Positions 47,184 through 60,189 are shown, counted from the stretch's first letter. The stretch is 64,000 nucleotides of DNA from Caprimulgus europaeus (GCA_907165065.1 OU015525.1:32852037-32916036), one strand, 5' to 3'. Numbers and translations are program-made. Notes: generated from the sequence alone by a model not told the origin.

Positions 47184-50100
47184 CCTTAGTTCAGTGCATT
47201 ACACGTGCAATTGTTCAGCTACAGCTCATGTGGTCATAGCATCCTTCCTAAAGTTGGAAGGCCTGAGAAAAAACATAGATTCTTCACTATACAAAAGAGG
47301 TTAAGAAAATAACATTTATGGGTTGCATAACTAGATTTCAGTAATTTTATTTTGTAAAGAAGAAGTATAATGGAGAAATCTACCTGCATTAAAAAGCCTG
47401 TCACTGACATTGGAGGATAATTTTGTCTTTTTCTAGTATTTCAGTGATACACTTTTAAAATTTACTTTTTTTAAAACATTTTGAGAATTTTTTTAAAAAA
47501 TTCCCTATCCTGAAAGTAACCAAAACCCTAATCAAGTTATTTTTCATATTAAAAGGTGATTTTTGTTTATTTTTTAAAAAAAGAAACAATGACTGTGGCA
47601 AAATGTCTGAAAATGTCATCAAAGTTTACCTGAAAGTAGAATGTCCCTCTTCAGCTGTCTGAAAAATCTTGGAAATCTATAAGTGACTTCTAAAGGATCC
47701 ACAGAAAAGTAACTAGGAAAATAAGCTTTAGAAAATAAGCTGTGACTCTCATATGGAATTGAAAAATATAGCACAAAGTTTGCAGATCTATTCCATTATG
47801 AGCCAGGCAGGATACTTTAATGAAAATAAATTGTTCCTGTCTTGGCAAAAGACTCAAATTCCACTATAAAAGGGCCAACAACTTTTTTATTTGGAGGTTT
47901 GCTGTTTGAAGAAAGATTTAGAAATTAGACAGCAAATAAAAAGAATGCCAAAATATTTGCTGTTAATTTAATTTTTCCTACTGTCTCATTTTGTATCATT
48001 CATCACCCACACCTGACATTCTACCATGAGGTTTGAAGCTCTTCTCATTCATTGTATAAAGAGGTTGAGCACCTTGCTTAGTATTGTGAATTCCTCTCTT
48101 AGAACAGGGCATGCAACTTAATTGTTTCTGTTCTACTAAGCAAAATAATTCTTATCTGTTTTTAGTGAGTCTTTAGTGGCAGAGGATGGCTGGGGTTTGG
48201 GACCACCTCCTAGGTCCTAGTCTGGAGGATCTCTTCCTATTTTAGAATGAGATATGGGAACTTAACACTGCAGCCTTTCTCCTTCTTTCTGGTTTTCATG
48301 GGAAGGAAAATGAGGTGATTAGGCTGGAGAGAATATACTATAAGTTCCTCAACGTGAACACCAGGTCACCAGAAGCCAAGACAAATTTAAGGCTGTAAAA
48401 TTTTAACTCCTTATTCTGTTTTTGTAATATACAGCTATACAAACGAAAACAAAGGCTAAATAATAGGATTCTCATGTATGAATGTGTTAGATTTGATATT
48501 TTAATTATTTAATTAAAAAACATTCAGAATCAATATTTAAAGCTCTAAGCTGAACATGTTTACATTATTTAAGGAATTTGATCTTTAAAAAGCAAACTGA
48601 AGATAAATTTAACATATATTGGCAAATAGTGCATTGGGAAAAGGCCATATCTGCCTGTGAGTGTATCAGATTTAAAGAGCCAGCAGCAGAAAGTCACAGT
48701 AACTTTTTACAGACTGGTTTATGCTGTAAAATCTGTATTCACATAACTGAACAAGACTGACAATGTATTAATGAGCCCTCCAATATGTTGCTATGTGTAA
48801 CTGAGTTTAAACCAAGCTTAAATAAAGTTAGGAATTTATCTGACTAATGATGAAAATGGAAGTTCATAATGTATATTAACATCTGATTTTCTTTAGATAT
48901 GCATCTTGGAAAGAAAATATGATACTTACTCTCCGACAGTGTGAACTTCTGGACCACAGCTTCTTTGCTAACACCTACTGGTTTGAGGAAGGATAGTCTT
49001 GAATCCCCAGCTAAATTTAGGGTTTTGCCATGGCACTGGTATAGAGTATTCCACAATCACAGTGCCTGTGTTTTATATCTCTACGTCTTAGCTGAAATAT
49101 ACAACATTTTACCACATCAGCAAAAGAAAATACTTGGAGTTGACTGTATAAGTACCAAATATTACTATTATTTTTATAAAGTGTAGTTTCAATGAGATAC
49201 CATCCTCAGATATGAACCTGCAGCCGAAAATGTCTTATGACAAGGCACAAACTGTATTTTTAAGATTATAGAGAAGCTGCATAGATCTGAGGCCCAGATA
49301 AACCTTTTTTTTTAAAAAAAAAAAAAAATTTGGAGAGTAATCACCAGTACAATGTTCTGACCATAAAAATAGTTTAAAAATTTATCAGGCCATGTATGCA
49401 TTATCATAGCCTTTCAAGAGAAAGCTCAAATGTTAAAATGCAGCTAGATGCGTACCAGCAATATATCACTCTGTTCTAGTAAACACATATTTTATTTTAT
49501 TTTTTAGATTAGTTTCATCTTGAAAATTACAAATTGGATTAGGAGGTTTGATATGACTGGAAAACAGATTGACAGTCTACTTAGCATTTTTATTAGTTGT
49601 GTAGATTATCTATAGGCTATAGATGACCTCAGTCAACTTAACATTCTTTAGGCAGCCAGACACAAGGCAACATCAGCCAATCTTAAAAACATGTACTTGA
49701 TTATTAGGTCTCAAGACGTGTCAAATCAATACACTGTATCACCTTCAAGGCTAGATATAAGAAGGCATCTGCATCTTTTGTAACTCAGGAGGCAGAATAA
49801 AAAATATTAAAATAAAAATCACAGCTTACATAAATTTTGTTTAATACAGGTACTTATATTATTGTAATTTCATGTTTTTATGTAATTATCTCAGTTTTTA
49901 CTCTTTGAATCTCTTTGAAACCCAAAGAAATATAGATCATAAATGTATTAAATAAAAATTAAAAAGGATCACACTGTTTCTACCATCTCTTTGTTGTTGT
50001 TAGTATATATGTATCCAGCATTAAGTGGTCTCTTCTGCTCCTGACTTCGACAAGAAATGGTTTAATATAACCAACACACAGTAATACATCAAAGGACTGT

Positions 50101-50569
50101 TTGTAATCATGCTTAGCTGATGCCATTGCACTTTGTGATCTAAAGTTTAAGGGAAAAATACGTAATGCAGACTGTGGTTATGCTGTACTTCCACTATTTA
50201 AGTGCAATACTCACATCAGTATCAATGCAGGTAGGGAACAGTTCTTCAAAACTATTCCTTTTCTGCAACTTCTTGGTTCCTGGGTATTTGTTAATCTATA
50301 GTTGTTCTTAACCACTAATTGGGTATCAACTTCACCCTATTGTCTGCTGACCTTTCTATCACATTTGCCTTATTGAGGAAAACAAGGAAACAAAACAAAA
50401 TTATTTCTCTCATTAGCTCGAGCAAAGGAGTGAAAAGTGTAAAGTGTCATTAACTTCTGTGGATCGGGAACCATGCTTAAGGAAGTTACTCAGAGGTAGA
50501 ATCTACTTACGGTAACATAATTCAAAATACCGTTCCTGTACAGGTTGGATAGTATTAAGCCTTTCTCTC
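47184..50569. other. AT-rich non-coding stretch
   Basis: No gene or transposon recognised. It contains a T-then-A homopolymer junction at about 49304-49328 that could fold on itself. Short open frames of 60-81 codons have no recognisable content. Confidence 0.55.
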
Positions 50570-51543
50570 TGTGGTGGGTTGACCCTGGCTGCGTGCCAGA
50601 TGCCCACCAAAGCCCTTTCTATCACTGCCCCTCCTCAACTGGGCAGGGGGAGAAAAATATAACAAAAGGCTCGTGGGTGGTGATAAGGACGGAGAGAGAT
50701 CACTTACTAATTACTGGCACAGGCAAAACAGACTCGACTTGCTCATCACACATTGTTTCTGCCGCTTCTTCCTCCTCAGAGGGAGGACTCCTTCCCCTGC
50801 ACCAGGGTGGGGTCCCTCTCACAGGAGACAGTCCTCCACGAACTTCTCCAACGTGAGTCCTTCCCATGACTCACAGTTCTTCATGAACTGCTCCAGCATG
50901 GGTCCTAAGTGGGACCGTGGGGTGCAGTCCTTCAGGAACAGACTGCTCCAGTATGGGTCCCCCACGGGGTCACAAGTCCTGCCACCAAACCTGCTCCAGC
51001 ATGGGCTCCTCTCTCCACAGAGCCACAGGTCCTGACAGGAGCCTGCTCCAGTGCGGGCTTCCCATGGGGTCACAGCCTCCTTCAGGCACCCACCCGCTCA
51101 GGCATGGGGTCCTCTATGGGCTACAGGTGGACATCTGCTCTACCATGGATCTCCATGGACTGCAGGGGGACAGCCTGCCTCACCATGGTCTTCACCACAA
51201 GTTGCGGGGAAAATCTCTGCTCCGGCACCTGAAGCACCTCCTCCCCCTGCGTCTTCGCTGACCTTGGTGTCTGCAAAGTTGTTTCTTTTACATCTTCTCA
51301 CTCCTCTCTCTAGATTCAAAGTGTGCAGCTTTTTTTTCCTCTCTTCACCTTTTTTTAATTAATTATGTTATCACAGAGGCGTTACTGATTGGCTTGGCAT
51401 TGGCCAGAGGTGGGACTGTCTTGTAGCCAGCTGGCATTGGCTGTGTTGGACATGGGGGAAGCTTCTGGCAGCTTCTCTCACAGAAGCCACCCTTATGTCC
51501 CACCCCCACCCCTACCAAAACCTTGCCATGCAAACCCAATACA
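50570..51543 (-). mobile_element. Solo LTR, 974 bp, bird endogenous retrovirus
   Basis: The element begins TGTGGTGGGTTGACC and ends AACCCAATACA, so it has the TG...CA ends of a retroviral LTR. I recognise the terminal sequences as those of an LTR family abundant in bird genomes. No internal retroviral genes or second LTR are present nearby, so this is a solo LTR left by recombination between two LTRs. The likely sense strand is minus: read that way, CCAAT boxes (complement of GATTGGC at about 51388-51394 and of CATTGGC at 51396-51403) lie near the start, as in a U3 region. The middle (about 50790-51230) is a tandem array of imperfect 45-60 bp units (separate entry). The flanking 5-mers are CTCTC and CTTTT, which match at only 3 of 5 positions, so the target-site duplication is eroded or absent. 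Long open frames inside are by-products of the GC-rich repeat. Confidence 0.88.
50790..51230. repeat. Tandem array inside the 974-bp LTR
   Basis: Roughly eight or nine imperfect units of about 45-60 bp, each built around CTGCTCCAGCATGGG followed by CTCC/CCC and a GGGGTCACAG-like block and then CCT. Clear unit starts are near 50890, 50946, 50993, 51041 and 51097. Units differ by substitutions and length, so the array predates this insertion or is a feature of the family. It is GC-rich and gives open frames in several phases on both strands. Confidence 0.85.
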
Positions 51544-53266
51544 CTTTTACAGTTGCCAAGACAGAGTGAAGAGACACTAGTACTTATTTAAGATTACATG
51601 ATAGGAAAACTTAATCTTTGCATGCCTCAGATGTGTCTACAGACTGGATCTCAAATGTTACACCACAAAGAGTGCTTCTACATGAGCACAGTATATTCCT
51701 CATGGATGAACTGAAACCTTGAAGTTGCAATAAAGATGAAACAAGACACATCTGTCCCATAGTCATGATCATAATGTGAAAGCTACTCCATTGCATCATT
51801 AATAACTATGACTTTAGTTTTAGGTGGTTTGTCAGATGTTTCATGATTTTTTCCATTTAACTTACTAGAAGATATTTTTCTGAGTTTGTTAACATTTTTC
51901 ATTTCTAAAATTAAAATAAATTTGGAGGATAAAATTGTGAACAGTATATTCAGAACAGTGGTAGACAGCTTTATCATGACAGAGAATATTTCTAAGTATG
52001 CACAAAAAGTTCTGATTAAACTACTTCAATGAGAAAATATCTGCTTGATATATCTACATATATCTATATTGATTCATCAGACAGATATTTTCCTCCTGAA
52101 ATAAGGGACCAAACCAGTCACCTGGAAGTATAACTTAAATAAGCTTTACTTATAAAGACAGTAAAAGACCAAGTGCAATAATACTTCATTCATTGACACA
52201 GGTTAAAAACTGGCCACACCTCTTCTTCAAAAGAGCTTTATTCAAGAGTTGAAATAATATTTTGAAAATGTTTCTTCTTGTTAAAACAACTTTAGCCAAT
52301 CTTCTTCCTCCCTAGTGAATTATTAGTAGTGCAATGAAGAATCCTTAATATTCAGAAACTTTTTTAATACCTAAGCACCAAACACCTTTAGAGAATGAAG
52401 TTCCAGCATGCTTAATATCCCAGTCAGAAATTTTTGAAATTTATTTGTTTGCTTTATGGAACACTGCCTGAATTGTAGGACACGAGTTTTTTCTGCTCAA
52501 GTCATTCAGCTATCCCTTTTGTAACAATACTGGAACTAAGATGGCTTCATACATAACATATTACACTTTGAAAAGCCTCTGCAAGTAAATTTCATTTTTT
52601 TTCTTCTTGTTTTATATATAGATTCTCAAACTTTAAAATATCACAACTGTTATTCCTAACAGAATTAACTGTTATTCTGAATAGAAGTACACATTACAAT
52701 GCAACATGGTGTTGAGAACTTTTTTCCTTCTCCTGCTTAATTGAGTCCCGTAACTCCTAATTAACACTTCCTAAAGCTTTAGTTTGTCTGAGGTAGTAAG
52801 CCCTAGAATTCCAAGGGTAATAGGTGCTATGCTAATTGAGTGGATAGTTACAAATGAGTTGCTAAGGGATTAGCCCAAGGAAAGCTAAATACATTAAGGA
52901 AGGTTTTGTGGTAGTTTACTATAGAGAAAGATCCAAATAATCTTAACTGACTACAAACTGAAAATCAAGCACAAATGAATGCCTTTACACGTGACTCTTA
53001 CCAATGTGCATCTCTTCATCCTTCCCTCTCACTGACTTTGCTGGAAAAACACATATGCCATAATCAACTACATTTACAAACATGAGGTTTAACTTCTGCA
53101 ACCTTTAGCAAATCTTGTTGCCTGATTTACTCTAGCTAAGGCTAAAGAGAAGTCAGATACAAGGGGCTGGAACTTTCCTCTGCTGAATACAAATTTCTGC
53201 AAAGCAGTCAGGCTCTTCTTTGTTACAAGTCTTACGATAATTTCTCTTTGCTTCCTCCTACCAGGA

Positions 53267-53267
<1 letters not shown>

Positions 53268-53298
<31 letters not shown>

Positions 53299-53303
53299 CA
53301 CAC
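53268..53303. repeat. (TG)n(TA)n microsatellite
   Basis: A GT run of about six units passes directly into a TA run of about nine units and ends in CACAC. It is a typical composite microsatellite and likely to vary in length. Confidence 0.95.
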
Positions 53304-53576
53304 TGAAAGAGACTGTTTTTTCAGAGACACCCTGAACTACAAGCTGTCATGTTGGTTTGTGTAGTTCATTGGTAATGTCCCAGCATACCTTTCAAGTGTC
53401 CTACAGAAAAGCACTTGTGTACATGGTATAGCAAAAATAGTCTAGTGCACAGATCTAAGGGTCTCCATACCCCTGGAAACATCTCACTGCACTGAAGATC
53501 ATTCTGGTTATATAATTACTGGTAAATTTCCTAAACCAAATTCCTGGTCATTACATAGAATATTTTGTCTTTCTTC

Positions 53577-53602
53577 TTTTTTTTTTTTTTTTTTTTTTTT
53601 TT
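53577..53602. repeat. Poly(T) tract, 26 bp
   Basis: An uninterrupted T run, extended on its left by a T-rich stretch. No retroposon body is recognised next to it. Confidence 0.95.
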
Positions 53603-53954
53603 AGATTTCCTTGGTCTTAAGATTTCCTGATTAATATTCTATTGTATATATGAATTACTGCCCTGGCTTCAGGCTTCTTTAAGTACCATTTTATGAAAGA
53701 TACAGGAATGACCTCATTAGAAAACTAATAGCACCCGAATTCCGCATACTTTTGCAGAGTCACTTTTGGTTCTCTCCTCTGCTAGACTTCTTCATGACAC
53801 TCCAAATTCACTGATTTTGCATTTGATTGTTGCTTTAATATACTACTGTAAATTCCTTTAGCATACTTAGATGTGAACATGTTGCTTTTGGTGACCTATG
53901 TAACAGCTTGTACTGCCCCTGTCCCATTCCCTGTTCTTCCTGGTGCTGTTACAC

Positions 53955-54574
53955 TGTGGTGGTTTGGGCGGATTCACCCTTTTTGCTTGCAGCTTGCAGC
54001 CAAACACACCCTGCTTTATCACCCTCCCCCTCCGACCCCGCCCAGGGAGTAGGGGAGAGAATTGGAAAGAAAAGGACAAGGAAACTCACGGGTTGAGATA
54101 AAAACTATTTACTAATTAAAATAAAATGATAATCATAACAACAGTGATAACAGACTATACAAATGAGTGATACACAGTGCTCACCACCTGCTGACTGGTG
54201 CTTGGCCTGTGCCAGCTAACGATCCCAGGGCCAAGACAGTCCTGAAACCAAAACCCCGGAAGAGTGAGCCCGAGCGATCCCTGAGAGAATACCCCTGGTT
54301 AATGTACTGACATGACGTGATATGATATGGAATATTTCATTGGCACATCCAAATGCCAGGTTTGGGTTTTGCTATTCACTGCGCTTCTCCCTCCCAGTCC
54401 TAATGCAGCTGTGAAGCAGCCAAACACGGTGGCCTTGGGCTCCAGCAGCAACTAATAACACCAGTACTGTTATCAATGTTCTCATAATAAGTCTGAACTG
54501 AAACACTGAAACTAAAAAACAGCTATTCTAATCACTAAAAAGAAAATTAACTCTACTCTAGCAAAACCAGGACA
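53955..54574 (-). mobile_element. Solo LTR, 620 bp, with 5-bp target duplication
   Basis: The element has TG...CA ends: TGTGGTGGTTTGGG at the left and GCAAAACCAGGACA at the right. The 5-mer TACAC lies immediately on each side (53950-53954 and 54575-54579), a perfect 5-bp target-site duplication of the size typical of ERVL-like integration in birds. I recognise the end sequences as a common bird LTR family. The sense strand is probably minus, because a CRE-like site (complement of GACGTGA, about 54313-54320) and a degraded TATA-like stretch just downstream of it fall in the usual promoter order in that direction. No gag, pol or env and no partner LTR are found within the window, so it is a solo LTR. 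Confidence 0.93.
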
Positions 54575-54866
54575 TACACAAAGTCAGTTAGGACTGAGGC
54601 TAGTTTGGCCTGACTGGTATTTTTTTGAGACAACTTGTTTTCTCTGGTGAGTTCCTAGCTTAAGTTTCTTCTTCCAGCAATTTAGTTTCTGGTCACTGAC
54701 CCCAGTTTGTTTATTTATGGTTTTTTTTCAGTAAGAAGGCCACAATAATGTCTGCTCAGACTTTTCTTTTGCAGACTAAACAATCCCAACTCAGCCTTTC
54801 TTCACAGGAGTGGTGTTTCAGCACTCTGATATTTTTTGTGCCCCTCCTCTGGATTTGCTTTAGCAG

Positions 54867-55478
54867 AAGGCCAATGGTATCCTGGGGTGTATTAGAAGGG
54901 GTGTGGTTAGTAGGTCGAGAGAGGTTCTCCTCCCCCTCTACTCTGCCCTGGTGAGGCCGCATCTGGAATACTGCGTCCAGTTCTGGGCCCTACAGTTCAA
55001 GGACAGGGAACTGCTTGAGAGAGTCCAGTGCAGAGCCACCAAGATGATTAAGGGAGTGGAGCATCTCCCTTATGAGGAAAGGCTGAGGGAGCTGGGCCTC
55101 TTTAGATTGGAGAAGAGGAAACTGAGGGGTGACCTTATTAATGTTTATAAATATGTAAAGGGCAAATGTCAGGAGGATGGAGCCAGGCTCTTCTCAGTGA
55201 TGTCCAAAGGTAGGACAAGAGGCAATGGGTGCAAGCTGGAACACAGGAGGTTCTGCTTAAACTTGAGAAGAACCTTCTTTACTGTGAGGGTAACAGAGCA
55301 CTGGAACAGGCTGCCCAGGGAGGTTGTGGAGTCTCCTCTGGAGACACTCATGACCCACCTGGTCGCCTTCCTGTGTGAACTCATCTAGGTGTTCCTGCTC
55401 TGGCAGGGGGATTGGACTAGATGATCTTTGGAGGTCCCTTCCAATCCTTAAGATTCTGTGATTCTGTCATTCTGTGAT
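54867..55478 (+). mobile_element. Younger CR1 LINE nested in older CR1
   Basis: A 612-bp plus-strand CR1 3' end, from AAGGCCAATGGTATCCTGGG to the tail repeat (GATTCTGTGATTCTGTCATTCTGTGAT). It splits the minus-strand CR1 described above. Its text is close to the 24-kb copy, and the tail is well formed, so it is among the youngest CR1 insertions here. No target-site duplication is evident, as is usual for CR1. Confidence 0.95.
54903..55388 (+). pseudogene. CR1 ORF2 C-terminal remnant, frame open
   Basis: A 161-codon open segment encoding only the part after the catalytic RT motifs: [20 protein letters not shown] near the start, then a [20 protein letters not shown] block, [26 protein letters not shown], and an end at [10 protein letters not shown]. 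Compared with the 24-kb copy it lacks one Lys in the FKKDRE block and one Ser in the ESPSLE block, both in-frame losses. No stop or frameshift breaks the segment. With no catalytic domain and no promoter it cannot act as an RT. Confidence 0.93.
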
Positions 55479-55906
55479 CAACATCTTTTTTGCACTGGCG
55501 GGCCTACAGTTGAATGCAGTACTCCAGATGGGTTACCATGAGAGTGAAGTAGATGGGGAGGATCACTTCCCTCAATCTGCTGGCCGCTCTTCTTTTTAGG
55601 CAGTCCAGGATATGATTTGCTTTCTGGGATTGCAAGTGTACATTGCTGTCTCATGTAGAATTTTTCATGTACCTCATCCCCAAGTCCTTCTCTGCAGGGC
55701 TGCTCTCAATCCATTCATCCTGCAGTCTGTACTGATACTTGTGATTGTTGCAACCCATGTGCAAGACCTTGCACTTGGCCACGTTGAACTTCATGAGGTT
55801 CACCTAGGCCCACTTCCCAAGCCTGTCAGGGTCCTTCTGGATGACATCCATTCCCTCAAGCATATCAAATTCATCACTCAGCCTGATGTCAGCCACAAAT
55901 TGAGGC

Positions 55907-58900
55907 ATCTGAAGATATTAATACAGTAGTATTACCCTTGAAGAAAGATCTCTCTTGAAGATACTGTATAATGTAAGATGAATATTGTTGGGAAGAAATT
56001 AACAATTTTCTCACATGTCTCACAGTCTGTGTCATAAGCCCCTGGGAACGCCAAAGAACCTACATTTTTCTCACATATCTCCTGTGTGTTTCCTACTTAA
56101 ATAATATATTATTTGTTTTTTAATCTCTGGATATATGTGTTTGGGGTGGTGGTTTTTTTTTTTTTTTTCATTTTTTTTGGTTGTTGTTTTTTTTGTCTCC
56201 TTGGCGCTCTCATTCTATTTTCAATGTTTGTCTGACACTATATGTGATCCTTTCTACTGAGTTCACAAAGACAGGATTTCTAATTTGGCTGAAGTGATCT
56301 TGCAGATTTTGCTATTTACAAATACTGACTTTTATATTACATTTTCTGCTGAAGTTATGCTTTCCGTAATTCTGTTATAACACAGTCAACATATGTCTAT
56401 CCTGAGTCAAAATTTGATTTTCCCCATGTTTGTTATTAGGGTCATTTTCACTACTTATGCTATTAAAAGAAATAACAAAAACTCAATGAAAAATCCTCTT
56501 TGTATTTTGATGTCATAATACCTGGTTTTGGTTTCAGTCTTATTCCTGCAACTTTGAAATAATTTATATTGTAGTCAGTTCTGCTTAGTGACCCCAATAT
56601 TTTCAACAATTCCTGTATTTTATCACTTCTGATTTATTCCTGTGTGCTTTTAGAATTCATAATCTTGGAAATGGTTTAAAAGGATCACACATCTTTAAAC
56701 ATGGTCGTTGAGGCACTGTACTGTTTTAAGTGAATTAGACTACTATTACTATTTAGTTATCAGAAGTAGTGATTAATTTAATATTATTTTCCTAACAACA
56801 GTCAGTAATGCAATACAATTTGCATTCATTTATTTTCATTGAATTTCCTTCATTGACACCTTTTCTTGCCTTATATTTTATGCTGTATTTTGGGAAGAAG
56901 ACTCTCTTTCCTTTTTCTGATTTCTATCAGCTACACAGCATAATTTGTTCTTTTGCCGCCATGAATGTTCCAGTGATCTTTGTAATTCATAATTGTTATG
57001 TATGTTACCTTCCATTGCTTGATTCTTTGTTTCCCACTGTACCACATTTCAGCTCATCTTTTTTTTATTATTATTTATTGCGTATACTGAAAGCAGTAAG
57101 TAAAGCCTCCACCCTCTATCTTTGAAGTAGTCTGACTGGTTCTGGGTTGGAACCCACATTTTACACTTGTGTAATTGGAAATTCCTACTTAATTTTATTA
57201 ACAAAACTCTGACCTCTTCAGCCTTGATCATAAATATTACACCTGCATCAGTCTCTAATGGTATCTGCCTCTGGCCAAAGGGAATACTTTAGAATTCCTT
57301 CCTATTACTTTGCATACTTTCTAATTCATTTTTATGGTCTTCCTAACAAAGGCAAAGGCAAATTTTTATTGGTTGAAGATATTATTTTAGTATGAATGAT
57401 GATATGCTTATAGGGAGATAGATTTATAATCTGAAAAAAAAAATAAGTGTCATTGCTATTCTATAAGAAGCATAAGGAATATTAAAACGGATTAAAGAGT
57501 TTCTTCCAATTAAAATTAAATTTAGCATCAGTTGCTTTATGGCTAGGCTTTAAAGTATTCTGGGATCCAAGTTTTATGGATGGAGAACAAAATGCATTTT
57601 AAAATGTTATTCAATATAGGATCCCTTTATTACTGAGGTTTAACATTTGAAATGCAGTTTTTGGCTGATAGAAATAGACACTGTAGAAGCCAAGTTGCTT
57701 CAAATGGATTTCAGATAGGCAGAGGTCAAAATCCTCCATGAGTTTCTACAGACATTAAAAAGTTTCTCAAGCAGCTGCTCTGTTTATAGCTCTCAGACAC
57801 TTTATCATGTTGTTTGGGTTTTTTTAATGTACAATAATTTCTGAGCATATTTATAATTCAGTGCAGGAAAAGAAGCAAGAACAGACTATGATGTAGGAAG
57901 AATATATAGTAATCTAAGAATTTCCACCTATCATCTCAACTGCAGTGAACTGAATGGACACTGCATAAGCAAGCAATGTTGTTTGAAAGTGCTATTAATA
58001 TTTTAGAAGTCTTAAGAATTAATGAATTCTCTTATGGTGAGTGTCATCTTCCTTTCTTTTACAGTATTGATACATATAGCCACTATACTGAGGGTTTTGC
58101 TGTGAATACTTATCTGCTGAGGAGGGACTTTTCAAAAGGTACATGCAAAAAACCCCTCATAAAGCCTCTCCTTTTTGTGTATTTCTTTCTCATGTTCTTT
58201 TTTAAGAGGATTTAAAAATGCTTAAATATTATCTTAATTACATTGATTAAGATTTTTAAAAAAATTCATTTGATCACAATTTTACATCAACAACTCATGA
58301 AATAACAAGGTTTTGATAGTTCAAATTATTATTGTTAAAAATATTTTTTATGCTAGGTTCTGTGAGTAACACTGTTACTATTTAGGTATATATATTTTTA
58401 TTAACACATGCTGGGGTAGTTCTACTTGGTTTAAAAATACAGTCGAGTTTTTTTTCTCCACCACCATTAAAAGAAACTTGAAATCAATTCCATTCTATGT
58501 GGAAAATGTATATCCCTTGACATTTAACTTATGACATAGCCAGTAAGTTCACATTCATGTGACAGCACAGCTCAAATTGATGAAAACAATGTATTCATTG
58601 TGTCATTGTAAATTTGATAAAAATCTGAGTATAATAAACAAAAAATGGGGAGGTGTGTTCCTCTAAGCACTAACAAAGGTTTGCTGTTCTGTTTTTCAAG
58701 AAAGATTTTTTTTTCTTCAGTCAGTGAATGGAATTCTAGTATTTTTACTGTATAAGTTGTTATTAGGGTTTGAGGTAGTGGTTGTAAAAAAGCCAAAACC
58801 AAATAAAAAACATTTCAGAAGCAAATGAACCATGGATATTTCAGTCTGATATAACACCTGTGCTATGCCAATATGCCTTGTAAAATGGAATAGATCAGTA

Positions 58901-60189
58901 AACACATGCAAAAACGCAAATGGACACTCATTTGATGTAATTAAGTAGAACATAAATAGTACATAGAAGTAACCTAATTTTGAGGTATATTATGCAACTA
59001 TGACTTAATTTAGGCAACAGCAGCTATTGGCATTCTGGGTCTTTGATGATCAGGCCACATGAAACCACAAAAGAAGACAGAGCAACCAGGTATACATGAA
59101 AAATAAAAAGGAACAACAGGAATAATTCAGCATGAAACTAGAGATTTTAATAGAAGAGAAGATAATCACATTTTTTACAATGAGTACTATTTAAAAATTC
59201 CACCTGTAGGCCAAATCAGTCTCCTATGATGCTGTTAGATTTGACACTCGAACATTACTTTAGGATTTTGGGTAGAACAAAGGAATAAAAGCCATTTTAA
59301 TCAAATCTTCTTCTTTTTAATCAGTGCAACATGCGTTTCATGAACAATTTATGGCACTCGACAAAAACATGGGACTTCTTTCAGATTTGAGAAAAAACAA
59401 AAGAAAATGGTATCCTAAAAGAGAACACCATCACTATGGCAGAATATGGTAGGATATGAGCAGGCATAATTGCATGCTTTGATATTTATGATGAAAGACC
59501 TGAGCTGAAAGAAAAATGACAAAAATGCTATCTTAGCCTTTTATGAAACAAAGAAAACCTGAAGGTCGTGCAATAGTAATTTTCATCATTCCTTCCAAAG
59601 CCTTGGCAAGCTTTGAAAATTCATATGTAATAGCAGCTAGCTTTTCTAAGTGAAAGTGCTTTGAAATCATCTTGGGATATACAGTATATAAAAGAAACCT
59701 TCATTTTTCAACTGCAACAAAAGCAAAATTATATTTCAGAACATTAAGATGACTATTTTAAATTATGTTATCTTAGCTCTAGAAAAATCTTTCATTACAT
59801 TGTACAATTAATTTTCTTAAACTCAGAATGTTCTGCTGTATATATTAATTTTAAAAGAAATTACTTCTGTAAATTAGGAAAAAAGCTCTTAAAAATCACA
59901 ATTTATTCACTAAAATACAGCAAAATATGTCTCAAAATCCACCGACAAGCACAAGAAATGCAAGCTAAGAATATAGAATAAAAAATACTGTTTACTGTGA
60001 GATTTCTACAGCTGCATAGTTGCTGAATTTCATTTCAATCCAAGTTCTTCGATGTACAAAGTAAATGGCTACATTTAAAGATACCTACTAATTCAGCTTT
60101 AAGGACACCTAAATTGTCTTTAAAATAGAAGCATATTCTGCCTAATAATACTAATTTATTATCTTCGGAATGGGGGGGATTTATTTTAC
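55907..60189. other. AT-rich non-coding stretch
   Basis: No gene or transposon recognised. T-rich simple sequence lies at 56153-56200. Open frames of 105 codons (56808-57125) and 79 codons (57976-58215) are rich in Phe, Leu and Tyr, as expected of chance frames in T-rich DNA. Confidence 0.55.

Larger units (their letters stand above)
51544..53954. other. AT-rich non-coding stretch
   Basis: No gene or transposon recognised between the two solo LTRs. It contains a (TG)n(TA)n microsatellite and a T tract, listed separately. Confidence 0.6.
54733..55906 (-). mobile_element. Older CR1 LINE split by a nested CR1
   Basis: Two minus-strand CR1 pieces belong to one copy. The left piece (54733-54866) has the complement of the GGCCACAATA block, the ACAATCCCAACTCAGCC block and the CCCCTCCTCTGGATTTGC block. 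The right piece (55479-55906) continues directly with CAACATCTTTTTTGCACTGG, CAGTACTCCAGATGGG and on to the GATGTCAGCCACAAATTG block. Between them sits a complete 3' portion of a plus-strand CR1. The usual CR1 3' end of the older copy is missing at its left side, so it was trimmed or its tail is too decayed to see. The pieces have many substitutions and no open RT frame beyond short fragments, which fits an older age than the insert. Confidence 0.9.

Noticed and set aside
50790..51230. Regularly repeated units that could suggest a CRISPR-like array
   Set aside because: The units are imperfect, GC-rich and of uneven length without unique spacers, lie inside a retroviral LTR, and the genome is a vertebrate one.
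50545..51362. Several long overlapping open frames on both strands
   Set aside because: They lie inside the GC-rich tandem array of a solo LTR. The periodic DNA keeps frames open, and no retroviral gene similarity is seen.
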